Translations under genes and position numbers: made by a program
Origin: Lachnospira sp.
Lineage (GTDB): Bacteria > Bacillota > Clostridia > Lachnospirales > Lachnospiraceae
Assembly (NCBI GenBank): GCA_015057605.1
Contig: SVDX01000023.1
Span: forward strand, 1 to 40,029
DNA length: 40,029 bases
Reading direction: 5' to 3'
Part shown: piece by piece, positions 1-10,412 of the stretch
Layout of the letters: every line of letters begins with the position of its first letter
Position numbering within the stretch: the stretch's first letter is position 1
The notes under the pieces: generated by a model
Databases searched by the model: none
What the model saw: only the letters and a program-made list of their open reading frames with translations
What the model was told of the DNA's origin: nothing

Positions 1-48
1 ACACAAGCAAACTTGTATCGTCTGTCTTTTATATCTTACGCGTTCGCG

Positions 49-1119
49 CTAGTCGTTCATCTTCGCTAACTTTGCTGTTTGGTCTGCTGCTATGCAGGCA
101 TCGATTATTTCTTGGATATCGCCATTCATTACTTTGTCGAGCTTGTATAATGTAAGACCTATTCTATGATCTGTTACACGTCCTTGTGGGAAGTTGTATG
201 TTCTTATCTTTTCTGAACGGTCTCCTGTTCCAATTTGGCTTCTTCTTGCATCTGCTTCTGCATCGTGTTGCTTTTGTAACTCTAAATCGTATAATTTAGC
301 ACGTAAGATTGCAAATGCTTTATCTTTGTTTTGAAGCTGCGACTTTTCTGTCTGGCTATATACTACAATGCCTGTTGGATAGTGAGTAAGACGTACCGCT
401 GAGTCTGTTGTATTAACGCACTGACCACCATTACCTGAGGCACGCATTACGTCTATTCTGATATCCTTTTCATCAATGTGAACATCTACTTCCTCTGCCT
501 CTGGCATAACTGCTACTGTGGCTGTTGAAGTATGAATTCTACCGCTTGATTCTGTTTCAGGAACTCTTTGTACACGGTGAACACCACTTTCATACTTAAG
601 CACTGAATAAGCACCCTGGCCCTTTACCATGAATTCTACTTCCTTCATACCGCCAATGCCTGTTTCATCAGCATTGATTACTTCTACCTTCCATCTGCGT
701 GATTCTGCATAGTGTGTATACATACGGAATAATTCTGCCGCAAATAAAGCAGCCTCATCACCACCTGCACCACCACGAATTTCTACCACTACGTCTTTTT
801 CGTCGTTAGGATCTTTTGGAAGTAATAAAATCTTTATTTCTTTTTCGAGTTCTTCTACTCTATCCTTTGATGAGCTTAATTCTTCCTTTGCAAGTTCTCT
901 AAGCTCTTCGTCGCTTTCTTCTTCAAGCATCATAAGGCTGTCTTCTATATTTTGCTTGCATGCCTTATATTCTTTATAAGCTTCAACTAAAGGAAGTAAA
1001 TCATTTTGCTCCTTCATAAGCTTTCTAAAACGGTTTTGATCCTCTACTACCGAAGGATTGTTAAGCTCTGCTGTAACATCTTCATATCGGATAAGTAAAT
1101 CGTCTAATCTGTCAAACAT
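49..1119 (-). CDS. prfA: Peptide chain release factor 1
   Basis: Class I release factor that reads UAA and UAG stop codons and triggers peptidyl-tRNA hydrolysis in the ribosomal A site. The 356-aa length is normal for RF1. The catalytic GGQ loop is visible as [16 protein letters not shown] (RF1 usually has GAGGQHVN), preceded by [20 protein letters not shown], the segment that includes the stop-codon recognition region. The ATG at 1119 has GGAGG seven bases upstream, and only two bases separate it from the prmC stop, so the two are probably translated together. The product is the substrate of the upstream gene, PrmC, which methylates the GGQ glutamine. The stop codon TAG lies at 49-51. Confidence 0.98.
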   Translation of the reverse strand: MFDRLDDLLIRYEDVTAELNNPSVVEDQNRFRKLMKEQNDLLPLVEAYKEYKACKQNIEDSLMMLEEESDEELRELAKEELSSSKDRVEELEKEIKILLLPKDPNDEKDVVVEIRGGAGGDEAALFAAELFRMYTHYAESRRWKVEVINADETGIGGMKEVEFMVKGQGAYSVLKYESGVHRVQRVPETESSGRIHTSTATVAVMPEAEEVDVHIDEKDIRIDVMRASGNGGQCVNTTDSAVRLTHYPTGIVVYSQTEKSQLQNKDKAFAILRAKLYDLELQKQHDAEADARRSQIGTGDRSEKIRTYNFPQGRVTDHRIGLTLYKLDKVMNGDIQEIIDACIAADQTAKLAKMND

Positions 1120-1121
1120 TA

Positions 1122-1994
1122 TTATTCCTCCATTAATCTTCCATAAACAACACGATTTAGCCCCGCTAAATCCTTTACTACCTTAATATCAACAAATCCA
1201 TTTTCTTCTAACAGTCTTGTCACATCCTCTGCCTGGTCACAACCTATTTCATAAAAAATACGTCCTCCTGACAACAAATGTTTTATAGCCTCTTTTGTGA
1301 TTTTTCTATAAAAATATAATCCATCCTCCATACCATCAAGAGCAAGCATAGGTTCATGAAGACGAACTTCTTTTTCTAACTCTTCTATCTCTTTCGTTTT
1401 TATATATGGTGGATTAGAAACTATTATATCAAATGCTTTATCAACCTTTTCAAATAAATCACTTTGTATAAGCTCTATATCTGTTATTCCAAGATTTTCT
1501 ATATTGGTCTTTGCAATCTCTAAAGCTTTATCTGAAATATCCACTGCAACAGCATTTTTAATGCCTGTCTTTAAAACAATGCTACTTACAATGCAGGATG
1601 AACCTGTGCACATATCAAGTAACTTTGTGGTTTTATTATCACCTATTGCCTTAACAACCGTATCAACAAGCACTTCTGTATCATATCTTGGAATAAGGAC
1701 ATTTTCATTTACCATAAATTCATAGCCCATGAATTCAGTCTTGCCAATAATATACTGCAAGGGTTTGCGATTTGCTCTTTGAATAATTACCTCTTCGTAT
1801 CTCTTTAGCATATCTTTATCAGGAGTCTCATTTGCGCGAAGCAAATATTCTAATCTTCCAAGTAAAAATATATGTTCAAACAATCTAAAGCTGTCTGTTT
1901 TAGCCTCGTAAATCTTATTTTCTTTAAGATAGTCTTCGGCTTTTTGTAATATCTGACGGTAATTATCCTCATTTTTAAACAGCAACATCTTCAA
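1122..1994 (-). CDS. prmC: Peptide chain release factor N5-glutamine methyltransferase
   Basis: SAM-dependent methyltransferase that modifies the GGQ glutamine of release factors. The 290-aa protein has the N-terminal helical RF-binding domain, a SAM-binding motif [14 protein letters not shown] and the diagnostic catalytic NPPYI motif. It overlaps the upstream DUF1385 gene by 20 bases. Two starts are possible: a TTG at 1994, with GAGG six bases upstream, and an in-frame ATG at 1988 whose spacing would be 12. I favour the TTG. The gene sits directly before prfA, its substrate gene, as in many Firmicutes. Confidence 0.96.
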   Translation of the reverse strand: MKMLLFKNEDNYRQILQKAEDYLKENKIYEAKTDSFRLFEHIFLLGRLEYLLRANETPDKDMLKRYEEVIIQRANRKPLQYIIGKTEFMGYEFMVNENVLIPRYDTEVLVDTVVKAIGDNKTTKLLDMCTGSSCIVSSIVLKTGIKNAVAVDISDKALEIAKTNIENLGITDIELIQSDLFEKVDKAFDIIVSNPPYIKTKEIEELEKEVRLHEPMLALDGMEDGLYFYRKITKEAIKHLLSGGRIFYEIGCDQAEDVTRLLEENGFVDIKVVKDLAGLNRVVYGRLMEE

Positions 1995-3099
1995 ATATTT
2001 CCTCTATATCATCAATTGTTCTTATATCCTCTATACGTTTTGGCTTGTCTTCAACGATATCTTCGCTATCTTCTACAGTTTCTTCAAACACCAAGTCTTC
2101 GCTTTGTTCTTCTTCAATGTCTGTATCTGCCACATCAATCATCTCAAAGCCATCTAACTCATCATCCTCGCCAGTCTCTTCGTCCTTCTCATTTTGAAAT
2201 GCTTTCCAGTCAAATACTGCTTCTACTGCTGCAATTGCAACCTCAATCATATCATCTGTAGGTTCCTTTGTTGTAAGACCTTGAAGCCACATACCTGGCT
2301 TACTAAGCGCATTTGTAAGAGCATTTTCCTTGCTGCCTGCAAGCTTTAATATTTCATAAGAAATACCTGCAATAACTGGAACTAATAACACCCTTATCAA
2401 AAGCTGCATAGCAGGATTGTCCAGTTTAATAAATATGAACAATATTATGCTTATTACTATTACAAATAACATAAAGCTTGTACCACAACGTTTGTGAAGC
2501 TTAGACGACTTTCTTACATTATCAACTTCAAGTTTTAAGCCATTTTCAATACAGTTGATACATTTGTGTTCTGCCCCGTGGTACATAAACACTCGCTTGA
2601 TATCCTCGAGCTGAGATATTAAGACCACATACAAAATAAATAACAAAAGTCTTATCGCACCTTCAATTATGTTAAGCACAATCTTTGGTTCTATATAATC
2701 CGAAAGAAGTCTTGATAAGAAAAATGGGAATATCATAAACAAACCGATAGCGATTACAGCTGACATAAGCACTGTCACACCGATAATTACACTTTCAAGC
2801 TTATCTTTGAAAACCTTTTCGCCAAGCTTATCAAGCTTCGTCTTTTCCTGTTCCTCTTCGTAGAAACTTGAAGAATACGTCAAAGTACTAATACCAAGTG
2901 TAAGAGAATCAATAAATCTGAAAATACCTCTTATAATCGGCACCTTAGTAAGCTTTAACTTAGTTGTTAAATCCTTCTTTTCTTTAACGGTTACTTCAAT
3001 TTCGTTATCAGGCTTTCTGATTGCAATGGCATAAAGATCCTTGTTCTTCATCATTATGCCTTCAATTACCGCCTGACCGCCAATTCCCGAATTCTTCAT
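1975..3099 (-). CDS. DUF1385 family membrane protein (YqhQ-like)
   Basis: 374-aa membrane protein of the DUF1385/YqhQ family. It shows the family N-terminus GGQAVIEGIMMKN and the central motif YHGAEHKCINCIENG, with several hydrophobic segments between about residues 110 and 255. The C-terminal 90 residues are very acidic and probably disordered (runs such as DTDIEEEQSEDLVFEETVED). The biochemical function of the family is unknown to me. It lies between rpmE and prmC-prfA, an arrangement common in Clostridia. The ATG at 3099 follows GGAGAAGGT. The rpmE terminator upstream suggests it heads its own unit or is expressed by read-through. Confidence 0.9.
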   Translation of the reverse strand: MKNSGIGGQAVIEGIMMKNKDLYAIAIRKPDNEIEVTVKEKKDLTTKLKLTKVPIIRGIFRFIDSLTLGISTLTYSSSFYEEEQEKTKLDKLGEKVFKDKLESVIIGVTVLMSAVIAIGLFMIFPFFLSRLLSDYIEPKIVLNIIEGAIRLLLFILYVVLISQLEDIKRVFMYHGAEHKCINCIENGLKLEVDNVRKSSKLHKRCGTSFMLFVIVISIILFIFIKLDNPAMQLLIRVLLVPVIAGISYEILKLAGSKENALTNALSKPGMWLQGLTTKEPTDDMIEVAIAAVEAVFDWKAFQNEKDEETGEDDELDGFEMIDVADTDIEEEQSEDLVFEETVEDSEDIVEDKPKRIEDIRTIDDIEEIFEDVAV

Positions 3100-3123
3100 A
3101 CCTTCTCCAATCTGCCATAAAGC

Positions 3124-3153
3124 AAAAATAGGTTGAGATTATCACCCCAACCT
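3124..3153 (-). terminator. Intrinsic terminator after rpmE
   Basis: On the minus strand, AGGTTG (3148-3153) pairs with CAACCT (3130-3135) and is followed by ATTTTTGCT. It lies between the rpmE stop and the DUF1385 start and should end most rho/rpmE transcripts. Confidence 0.65.
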
Positions 3154-3167
3154 TATCTTTATAGTTA

Positions 3168-3368
3168 TTAATTAACGCCATACTTCTTGTTGAACTTATC
3201 GATACGACCACGAGCAGCTACTGCCTTTTGTTGGCCTGTATAGTAAGGATGACACTTTGAACAAATTTCAACGTGGATGTTTTCCTTTGTTGAACCTGTT
3301 GTAAATTCATTACCACAGTTGCAAACTACCTTTGCTTCATAGTAATCTGGATGGATTCCTTCTCTCAT
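3168..3368 (-). CDS. rpmE: 50S ribosomal protein L31, zinc-binding type
   Basis: 66-aa ribosomal protein L31. The zinc-binding (C+) type is shown by CNCGNEF near the N-terminus and [12 protein letters not shown] in the middle, followed by the usual basic tail ending NKKYGVN. The start is the ATG at 3368 ([14 protein letters not shown]), with GAGGTG just upstream. The frame stays open for 35 more codons upstream, but these lie in the leader and show no homology. The rho-rpmE adjacency is typical of Firmicutes. Confidence 0.97.
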   Translation of the reverse strand: MREGIHPDYYEAKVVCNCGNEFTTGSTKENIHVEICSKCHPYYTGQQKAVAARGRIDKFNKKYGVN

Positions 3369-3398
3369 TGCTTTCACCTCTTTAACTAATACTTGTAT

Positions 3399-3473
3399 GA
3401 TAATTGACCGAGTCAATATCTTTTCATAAATAAACAGCTTTTTGATTATATCACACTTTTTTTTACAATGCAA
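3399..3473 (-). promoter_or_regulatory. rpmE promoter and leader hairpin
   Basis: A sigma-A-like promoter sits in the rho-rpmE gap: -35 TTGCAT (3468-3473), 17-base spacer, -10 TATAAT (3445-3450). The predicted leader of about 70 nt contains a perfect ATTGAC-3-GTCAAT hairpin (3403-3417), extended by GAT/ATC. This could be an autogenous L31 leader. Such leaders exist in Firmicutes, but I cannot match this one to a described class. Confidence 0.6.
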
Positions 3474-3481
3474 GTTTAATT

Positions 3482-4774
3482 TTAAACTATTCTTGTCTTT
3501 TTTACAAGCTCAATAAATTCCGCATTATTACGAGTTCTTACAAACATTTCTATAATCTTTTCTGAAGCCTCTTCCTGCTTTAAGCCGTTAAGTGCCTTTC
3601 TAATCTGATCCATCGCCTCAAGTTCTTCTTTTGTAAGCAATAAATCCTCTCTTCTTGTACCTGATTTTGCTAAATCAATCGCAGGGAATACTCTTTTTTC
3701 CGAAAGCTTTCTATCAAGTACAAGTTCCATGTTACCGGTTCCTTTAAATTCCTCATAAACCACATCATCCATCTTGCTTCCGGTTTCAACAAGCGCTGTT
3801 GCAAGTATTGTAAGACTTCCGCCTTCTCGCATATTTCTTGCTGCACCGAAAAATCTTTTTGGCATGTGAAGCGCTGCAGGATCAAGACCACCCGAAAGTG
3901 TACGTCCACTTGGTGGTACTGTTAAGTTATATGCTCTTGCAAGTCTTGTGATACTATCTAAAAGTATAGTAACATCTTTACCTGATTCTACTAATCTCTT
4001 AGCTCTTTCTATAACCATTTCTGAAACTCTTTTATGTCTTTCAGGTAATTCATCAAATGTAGAATAGATAACCTCAACATTTTTATCTTCAATAAATTCC
4101 TTGATATCCGTTACTTCTTCTGGTCTTTCATCTATAAGAAGTATGATTAAATGCATTTCCTTATTGTTAGTTGTTATAGCCTTTGCAACTTGCTTTAAAA
4201 GTGTAGTCTTACCTGCCTTAGGCTGAGCAACTATCATACCTCTTTGACCTTTACCTATAGGAGATATCAAATCAACCATACGCATCGCTAAAATGCTTTC
4301 CTTTGTCTCCATATGTATTCTTTCGTTAGGGAACACTGGTGTAAGGTCTTCAAAATTTTTTCTCTTAGCTATAAGCTCAGGATTATAACCATTAATAGCA
4401 TCTATATATAAAAGTGCCGCGAATTTTTCATTCTGAGTTTTTGGCTTTTTACGTCCCTTTACAATATCTCCTGTTTTTAAATTGAAACGTCTTATCTGTT
4501 GTGGCGATACATATACATCATTTTCTCCAGGAAGGAAGTTCTCACATCTGATAAATCCAAAACCATCTGGGAGCACCTCTAATATACCGTTAGCCGCTTC
4601 AAGCTTTTCTCCAGTTTGTTCGTTAACGGTTTCCTTACTTGTTTCGCTTTGTGCAACTGCCATAATAGCATCTATTAATTCATCCTTCTTCATAGAAGTA
4701 GTACCCTTTATACCCTTTTCTTTTGCCAACTCTTTTAAAGTCTGCAAGGTTAATGTTTCTAATTTTTCTCTCAT
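3482..4774 (-). CDS. rho: Transcription termination factor Rho
   Basis: Hexameric RNA-dependent ATPase/translocase that terminates transcription. The 430-aa protein has an N-terminal helical domain ([22 protein letters not shown]), an RNA-binding cold-shock-like domain ([28 protein letters not shown]), the Walker A motif [15 protein letters not shown], Walker [14 protein letters not shown], and the segment [10 protein letters not shown]. The ATG at 4774 has AGGAGG six bases upstream; the 27 additional open codons upstream lie in the leader. Rho sits upstream of rpmE, which has its own promoter. Confidence 0.97.
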   Translation of the reverse strand: MREKLETLTLQTLKELAKEKGIKGTTSMKKDELIDAIMAVAQSETSKETVNEQTGEKLEAANGILEVLPDGFGFIRCENFLPGENDVYVSPQQIRRFNLKTGDIVKGRKKPKTQNEKFAALLYIDAINGYNPELIAKRKNFEDLTPVFPNERIHMETKESILAMRMVDLISPIGKGQRGMIVAQPKAGKTTLLKQVAKAITTNNKEMHLIILLIDERPEEVTDIKEFIEDKNVEVIYSTFDELPERHKRVSEMVIERAKRLVESGKDVTILLDSITRLARAYNLTVPPSGRTLSGGLDPAALHMPKRFFGAARNMREGGSLTILATALVETGSKMDDVVYEEFKGTGNMELVLDRKLSEKRVFPAIDLAKSGTRREDLLLTKEELEAMDQIRKALNGLKQEEASEKIIEMFVRTRNNAEFIELVKKTRIV

Positions 4775-4812
4775 TATTGTCCTCCTATATGAGTTTTGTA
4801 AAAAATGGGATA

Positions 4813-4875
4813 TTGCGAGAAATTTCGCAAAGACATTGGATAATTTATTATACACAAAGTTTTCAAATTATTCAA
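4813..4875 (-). promoter_or_regulatory. rho promoter and 5' leader hairpin
   Basis: Promoter: -35 TTGAAT (4870-4875), 17-base spacer, -10 TATAAT (4847-4852). The roughly 66-nt leader contains the hairpin TTGCGA-6-TCGCAA (4813-4830), and eight bases later a TTTTTT tract before the AGGAGG. The hairpin-to-tract distance is long for a terminator, but the layout could support autoregulation. Confidence 0.55.
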
Positions 4876-4886
4876 GTTAATATTAC

Positions 4887-4928
4887 AAACTGCCAAGCCT
4901 TATATTTTACTCTTTAGCTTGGCAGTTT
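4887..4928 (-). terminator. Terminator of exoprotease locus A
   Basis: A perfect 12-bp inverted repeat AAACTGCCAAGC (4887-4898) / GCTTGGCAGTTT (4917-4928) with an 18-base loop, starting 11 bases past the stop of the anchored partner gene. The T-tract is modest (TTTGTAATATT on the minus strand). Confidence 0.65.
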
Positions 4929-4938
4929 ATTATATCAC

Positions 4939-6111
4939 TTACTTATTCTTAAATTCTTCGTATCTTTCAAAGGTATCGCTTTCGTAATAATACACCCACA
5001 TTTCACCATTATATTCTCCATATGGAAAATATTGTTTATCGTGGAATATTACTCCCTTTACTAAGAAGCCCGGGTTGCTTGTCCATGAAGCCAATACAAC
5101 TTTGGAATATAATATCTCATCCATTGGTTTCTTTTTAGAATAATTTTTATAGCGAGCAGGCAAATTAGAGAAGGTTCGTTTAGTCTTATTTTCATATTTT
5201 TCAGCATCTTTATCACTAATTACCATTTCAGCAAGTATTTCACTTTTATTCAGAAATATAAATGTCTGATATACTCCTTCTTCCAAATCCTTATTCAATA
5301 ATGGAATCTGCAATTTAACATCAAACTCATCATTTAACCCATATTGCTGATAAGGCCATACAGTAAATTCACTTGCCGATGTCCAAGGATATATAGGCAA
5401 CTTAGCATTCAATTCTTTTCTATAGGCTGCATATAATTTATAACCTTCTCTCATTTCTTCAATAGTAGAAAATGGTCCCACAAAACGGTTTACCGTTCCG
5501 GCATATGTTCTTTCTTTTATTACATCCTCTAACCTTTTCTTACCTACTGCAAATCCACTTGCATTTATTCCAATAACTTCAAATTTATCGCTTTCTTTCA
5601 CAGCATTTATTAGGCTCCATAAAAATTCTTCTTCATCTATTATGATATTTCCTTCCTTGTCAAAATCGCCATACCATTTAATAAGCTTTATCTTATCCTC
5701 CTCTTTTACCAAATGCATAACACTAGCTTTAGCCATATCTTCCCCGTTATAAAACATATATACGACAAGACTCGTAGCCTCATACATATTGCCTAGAACA
5801 GGAATTGTCTTTATAGAATCTGCCTCTTTATATGCTAAAACAACTTCTTTATCTGCATCCTCAAGTTTAACATACTCGTCAATTAAAGCCTTATAATCAT
5901 AATCCTCTGTATATTCTACAAAATACTTTTCAAAAGATCCACTCTCAAACCCATATTCAAAAGTATCGTATACTTGTGCCACAGGTTCACCTTTATAATT
6001 TATCTTTTCACCTATGTATTTCTTAGAATCAATTACCATATATACGATTATTCCAGCTATAATACATAAGGCTATGGATGATATTATAATAATTCGTTTT
6101 TTATTTTTCAT
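4939..6111 (-). CDS. Membrane-anchored extracytoplasmic protein, partner of locus A exoprotease
   Basis: 390-aa protein that I do not recognise. Residues 1-27 form a short basic stretch and one transmembrane segment (MKNKKRIIIISSIALCIIAG...), leaving a large extracytoplasmic domain rich in acidic residues and Tyr/Trp. There is no lipobox and no repeats. The start is chosen as the ATG at 6111 because AGGAGG lies exactly six bases before it; the ATG at 6117 directly abuts that site. The gene begins 12 bases after the stop of the secreted C39-like protease gene, so the two are coupled. Its anchor is nearly the same as that of the two leucine-rich proteins at 35.2-37.5 kb, which sit beside a related secreted protease. 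A role as chaperone, surface partner or immunity protein is inference. Confidence 0.85.
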   Translation of the reverse strand: MKNKKRIIIISSIALCIIAGIIVYMVIDSKKYIGEKINYKGEPVAQVYDTFEYGFESGSFEKYFVEYTEDYDYKALIDEYVKLEDADKEVVLAYKEADSIKTIPVLGNMYEATSLVVYMFYNGEDMAKASVMHLVKEEDKIKLIKWYGDFDKEGNIIIDEEEFLWSLINAVKESDKFEVIGINASGFAVGKKRLEDVIKERTYAGTVNRFVGPFSTIEEMREGYKLYAAYRKELNAKLPIYPWTSASEFTVWPYQQYGLNDEFDVKLQIPLLNKDLEEGVYQTFIFLNKSEILAEMVISDKDAEKYENKTKRTFSNLPARYKNYSKKKPMDEILYSKVVLASWTSNPGFLVKGVIFHDKQYFPYGEYNGEMWVYYYESDTFERYEEFKNK

Positions 6112-6123
6112 AGTCATCCTCCT

Positions 6124-8544
6124 TTACCAATCTTCTTTTACTACAGATATTTTTCCGATATAATCGTTTATTTCATTATCAAATGGTCTTACTGCATATT
6201 CAGTTCCGAAAGCATCACTAAGATGTACATTAAATACATCCTCGTCCCAACTATAACCTATGCAAACCGTCATATGTGGTGGTTCCCCATCTTTTATTAT
6301 TTCATTACGCGAATATTTTTTATATCCTAACAACAACGGTCTTCCCGCATTAATTTCTTCTATAATATTTAATATCGTTTCTTCTTCTGTATGCTCTTTT
6401 GTTATATAATCATCTACTCGCAATCCATATATTCCAGAACTGTCTGTATGCGAAAAAGTATTTAATCCGATATAAATCAAATCTCTATTATTACAACCAC
6501 CAGCGATCTTTGCGTCCATATTTGCCTGAACCTTTTTTGCTGCTATCTCTTGTGTCGTTGTAGTTGCACAATTAAACTGACTATATCCACCTACAATACA
6601 CCAATATGCCGCAACATTAGTTATTGCACACGGTATACACCAATGTTCCTCACCTGATTCCAAATTATTAGGAACTGCAGATAATTCTTTTTCTGCCTCC
6701 ACAATCTCCCATTCATCTCTATAATTTGTATCATCACTATACCAATACTGATATAAATTACTTCCATTCGCATCACTATTTCTATCAATTGATAGTGCTC
6801 TATCATATTCTATACTACATTTTGCTACCAATTGATAATTACCGCTCGTTGTAGGAACTATCTTCCACAATAATCTATTCATATTAGCCGATGTCATATC
6901 ATATTGATATATTGGTGCCTCTCCACTTACATCGCTTGTTCCTAAATATTTGCCTGAATATGAGGATCTTATTGTATAATAACCATCACTTCTGTTTGTC
7001 AATATCCAACTTTGTTGTACAAGTCCAGAATATTGCCATTGTAGTATAGTTGCACCCTCGTTCATACTAGGTCCATTTATATCTACATATTTTCCTGTAG
7101 CTACATTTTTTATAAAGTATGTTCCTGTTCGAATACTTGCATCATATGTATATACAATCTCTATATATGGTATATAAGATGTGTTACTATATTCCGATGA
7201 AAAGAATGTTTTATTAATAGTTTCGTCACTTGATTTTATTATAAATCCATTATCTATATCAAGTATATTACGCTTACAATATTTTATATATTGTGTAACA
7301 TCAAAGTAGCACTTTCCATTACTTGGAAGTGTGGTACTCCCTAAGCTAACTGGCGATGTCGTAGGTAATGTACTCCATGTTAAATTTGACTCTGTCCAAT
7401 TTGTAGTAGTAGTGAATGCATACATATCTAATGTTCTGGACGGATTACCTGAAGCATCTCTAATATAAAACTTTGCACTTTCAATCTGAGATGCTGTTAA
7501 AGATTGAAAATTTGTATTATTACTTAGACCATTGAGTCTAATAGCGGTTCTACCAATTCCATATCCATCATTCGCATATCCCACTCTATTATACAAATAG
7601 GCTCCATGATTATAATTAGCTCTGTCAGAAAACACTGGGCAATCCTCTATTGCACCACTTCCTCCTATTGCATCAGATGTAATTATTGTAGGATCTATTG
7701 TAACTGGATATATAGTAGTTGAATCCTCTAAGAACTTTTTATCTACAGATATCTTAACTTTATATTCCCTACCTTTTACTTGAGGTACTATTTTTATAGT
7801 ACCTTCCGTTGGTTTTCCTACCGCATCATAAACTATTATATCTCCTATATATATTTTTGTATCGCTATTTTCATTATCAGCTAAATAATATCGCCCATCT
7901 TCTAAATATACATTTTTCCCATTTGTATATAAAGTAAAATTGAATTTATTTGTTTTTGTATATTTATTTAGAATTATATCTTCCTTCAATCCTGATAATA
8001 ACGGCGTATATTTCAAATCAATAGCTTCGCCAAATACATCTTTATATATTACTGAATTATCCTCTATTTGAGATGATATATTATTCTTTTTTATTTTTTC
8101 TAATTCTGGTACAAGCAATACATCAATGTCATTATATTCAAAATTTATGCCCTCATAAATATCATCTGACAGCATTAACTGAAAATCATTATCGGTTATT
8201 GATAAACCTTTCCCACTTCTTTTTAGCTTAATATTTTTGTCTTTTATTTTACCATTTTTATCTATGTACTTTACATTTTCATCCATTATGTATAATGTGT
8301 TTGTGCCATCAGCATTTTCAAACACATATGTATTAAGCTCCTCTTTATCCTTTAGCCTTTTAGTATGCTTACTGTATATATCTCTATCAAGATGCACTAC
8401 CTCTTCTACTTCTTCAACCTCTTCATTAACTATCTCGCTACTCGTTGAAACAACCGTTGCCGCCTCCACTCTAGTTGCTGGTATGAATTGCATAATCATA
8501 CTGACTACTACTAACATTGATATTATTCTTTTTACTTTCCTCAT
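6124..8544 (-). CDS. Secreted DNRLRE / ricin-type / C39-like cysteine protease
   Basis: 806-aa secreted modular protein. Residues 1-29 are a signal peptide ending VEAA. Residues about 55-290 form a WapA-like beta-rich module ending YPVTIDPT, then a DNRLRE domain (about 290-470), a ricin-type beta-trefoil (about 475-625: TGTYFIKNVATGKYVDI, with QSW/LLWKI repeats), and a C-terminal papain-like C39-type domain from about 627. In that domain CIPCAITNVAAYW aligns with the family's CGPAsxAMVLxYW motif, giving catalytic Cys636; His757 lies in PPHMTVCIGYSW and Asp777 in HLSDAFG. It probably cleaves a peptide or protein outside the cell. The substrate is unknown. The N-terminal half is paralogous to the large gene at 37.5-40.0 kb. 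ATAGGAGGT precedes the ATG. Confidence 0.88.
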   Translation of the reverse strand: MRKVKRIISMLVVVSMIMQFIPATRVEAATVVSTSSEIVNEEVEEVEEVVHLDRDIYSKHTKRLKDKEELNTYVFENADGTNTLYIMDENVKYIDKNGKIKDKNIKLKRSGKGLSITDNDFQLMLSDDIYEGINFEYNDIDVLLVPELEKIKKNNISSQIEDNSVIYKDVFGEAIDLKYTPLLSGLKEDIILNKYTKTNKFNFTLYTNGKNVYLEDGRYYLADNENSDTKIYIGDIIVYDAVGKPTEGTIKIVPQVKGREYKVKISVDKKFLEDSTTIYPVTIDPTIITSDAIGGSGAIEDCPVFSDRANYNHGAYLYNRVGYANDGYGIGRTAIRLNGLSNNTNFQSLTASQIESAKFYIRDASGNPSRTLDMYAFTTTTNWTESNLTWSTLPTTSPVSLGSTTLPSNGKCYFDVTQYIKYCKRNILDIDNGFIIKSSDETINKTFFSSEYSNTSYIPYIEIVYTYDASIRTGTYFIKNVATGKYVDINGPSMNEGATILQWQYSGLVQQSWILTNRSDGYYTIRSSYSGKYLGTSDVSGEAPIYQYDMTSANMNRLLWKIVPTTSGNYQLVAKCSIEYDRALSIDRNSDANGSNLYQYWYSDDTNYRDEWEIVEAEKELSAVPNNLESGEEHWCIPCAITNVAAYWCIVGGYSQFNCATTTTQEIAAKKVQANMDAKIAGGCNNRDLIYIGLNTFSHTDSSGIYGLRVDDYITKEHTEEETILNIIEEINAGRPLLLGYKKYSRNEIIKDGEPPHMTVCIGYSWDEDVFNVHLSDAFGTEYAVRPFDNEINDYIGKISVVKEDW

Positions 8545-8560
8545 AAAGTACCTCCTATAA

Positions 8561-8653
8561 TTATACTGTTTGTAAATTAATTTCCTTCAAGGCATTAAAA
8601 AAGACTGCTAGGAGAATTCCTGCAATCAACATAAAATCTATGATTTTAGTCAA
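8561..8653 (-). CDS. Candidate 30-aa hydrophobic peptide upstream of exoprotease locus A
   Basis: Uncertain small ORF starting at TTG (8653) and ending 16 bases before the exoprotease ATG. It would encode MTKIIDFMLIAGILLAVFFN followed by ALKEINLQTV, a single predicted membrane helix with a polar tail. GGGGG is only one base upstream of the TTG, which is a poor ribosome-site distance, and the overlapping sequence also forms a terminator-like hairpin. It could therefore be leader RNA rather than a gene. I list it because its transcript has a strong promoter and the peptide composition is coherent. Confidence 0.3.
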   Translation of the reverse strand: MTKIIDFMLIAGILLAVFFNALKEINLQTV

Positions 8654-8734
8654 TCCCCCACATATATACAACCTTTCATTCTTCTTTACACCCTATAACG
8701 TATTTATTTTAACATTTCCTTTATTTTCTGTCAA
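8596..8734 (-). promoter_or_regulatory. Promoter and possible attenuator of exoprotease locus A
   Basis: -35 TTGACA (8729-8734), 17-base spacer, -10 TAAAAT (8706-8711), predicting a start near 8699 and a leader of about 155 nt. The leader has a hairpin AAAATC-3-GATTTT near 8637-8651, then GC(A-bulge)AGGA-4-TCCT hairpin at 8607-8623 followed by AGTCTTTTTT. The second element looks like a weak intrinsic terminator placed before the exoprotease ribosome site. The rest of this gene-free stretch, 8735-8790, shows nothing more. Confidence 0.5.
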
Positions 8735-8790
8735 TATATCTGACTTTTATCGGTATATAAAAATGCCTCTAAAGGGGATTTTCATATAGA

Positions 8791-8825
8791 ACAAAAAGTT
8801 CCCAAAACTTTTGTCTTGGGAACTT
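8791..8825 (-). terminator. Terminator of gdhA
   Basis: Perfect 10-bp stem AAGTTCCCAA (8796-8805) / TTGGGAACTT (8816-8825) with a 10-base loop, followed on the minus strand by TTTTTGTTC. It lies 25 bases past the gdhA stop. Confidence 0.85.
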
Positions 8826-8849
8826 CTACTTGCATAATATTATTTTTAA

Positions 8850-10265
<1,416 letters not shown>

Positions 10266-10346
10266 CTAATTTTTAAAAACTCTTAAAAAAATTAAGTGTG
10301 ACACAATTTTTTACTATTTTTCAATAGTTTGAACTAAATATGATTA

Positions 10347-10378
10347 AGAAAAACTCCCACCTTTATCCGACGGGAGTT
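10347..10378 (-). terminator. Terminator after SAM methyltransferase
   Basis: AACTCCC (10352-10358) pairs with GGGAGTT (10372-10378). On the minus strand the hairpin is followed by TTTTCTTAATC, so it ends the methyltransferase transcript before the gdhA promoter. Confidence 0.8.
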
Positions 10379-10412
10379 CTTATTGCACATATAATATATA
10401 TTTTTCATTTAA

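Noticed and set aside
1-48. ACAAG-CAAA-CTTGT near the window edge as prfA terminator
   Set aside because: The stem is short, the T-tract would lie outside the window, and the site cannot be judged.
3369-3473. 35-residue N-terminal extension of L31
   Set aside because: It overlaps the predicted promoter and leader hairpin; L31 homology and a ribosome site start at 3368.
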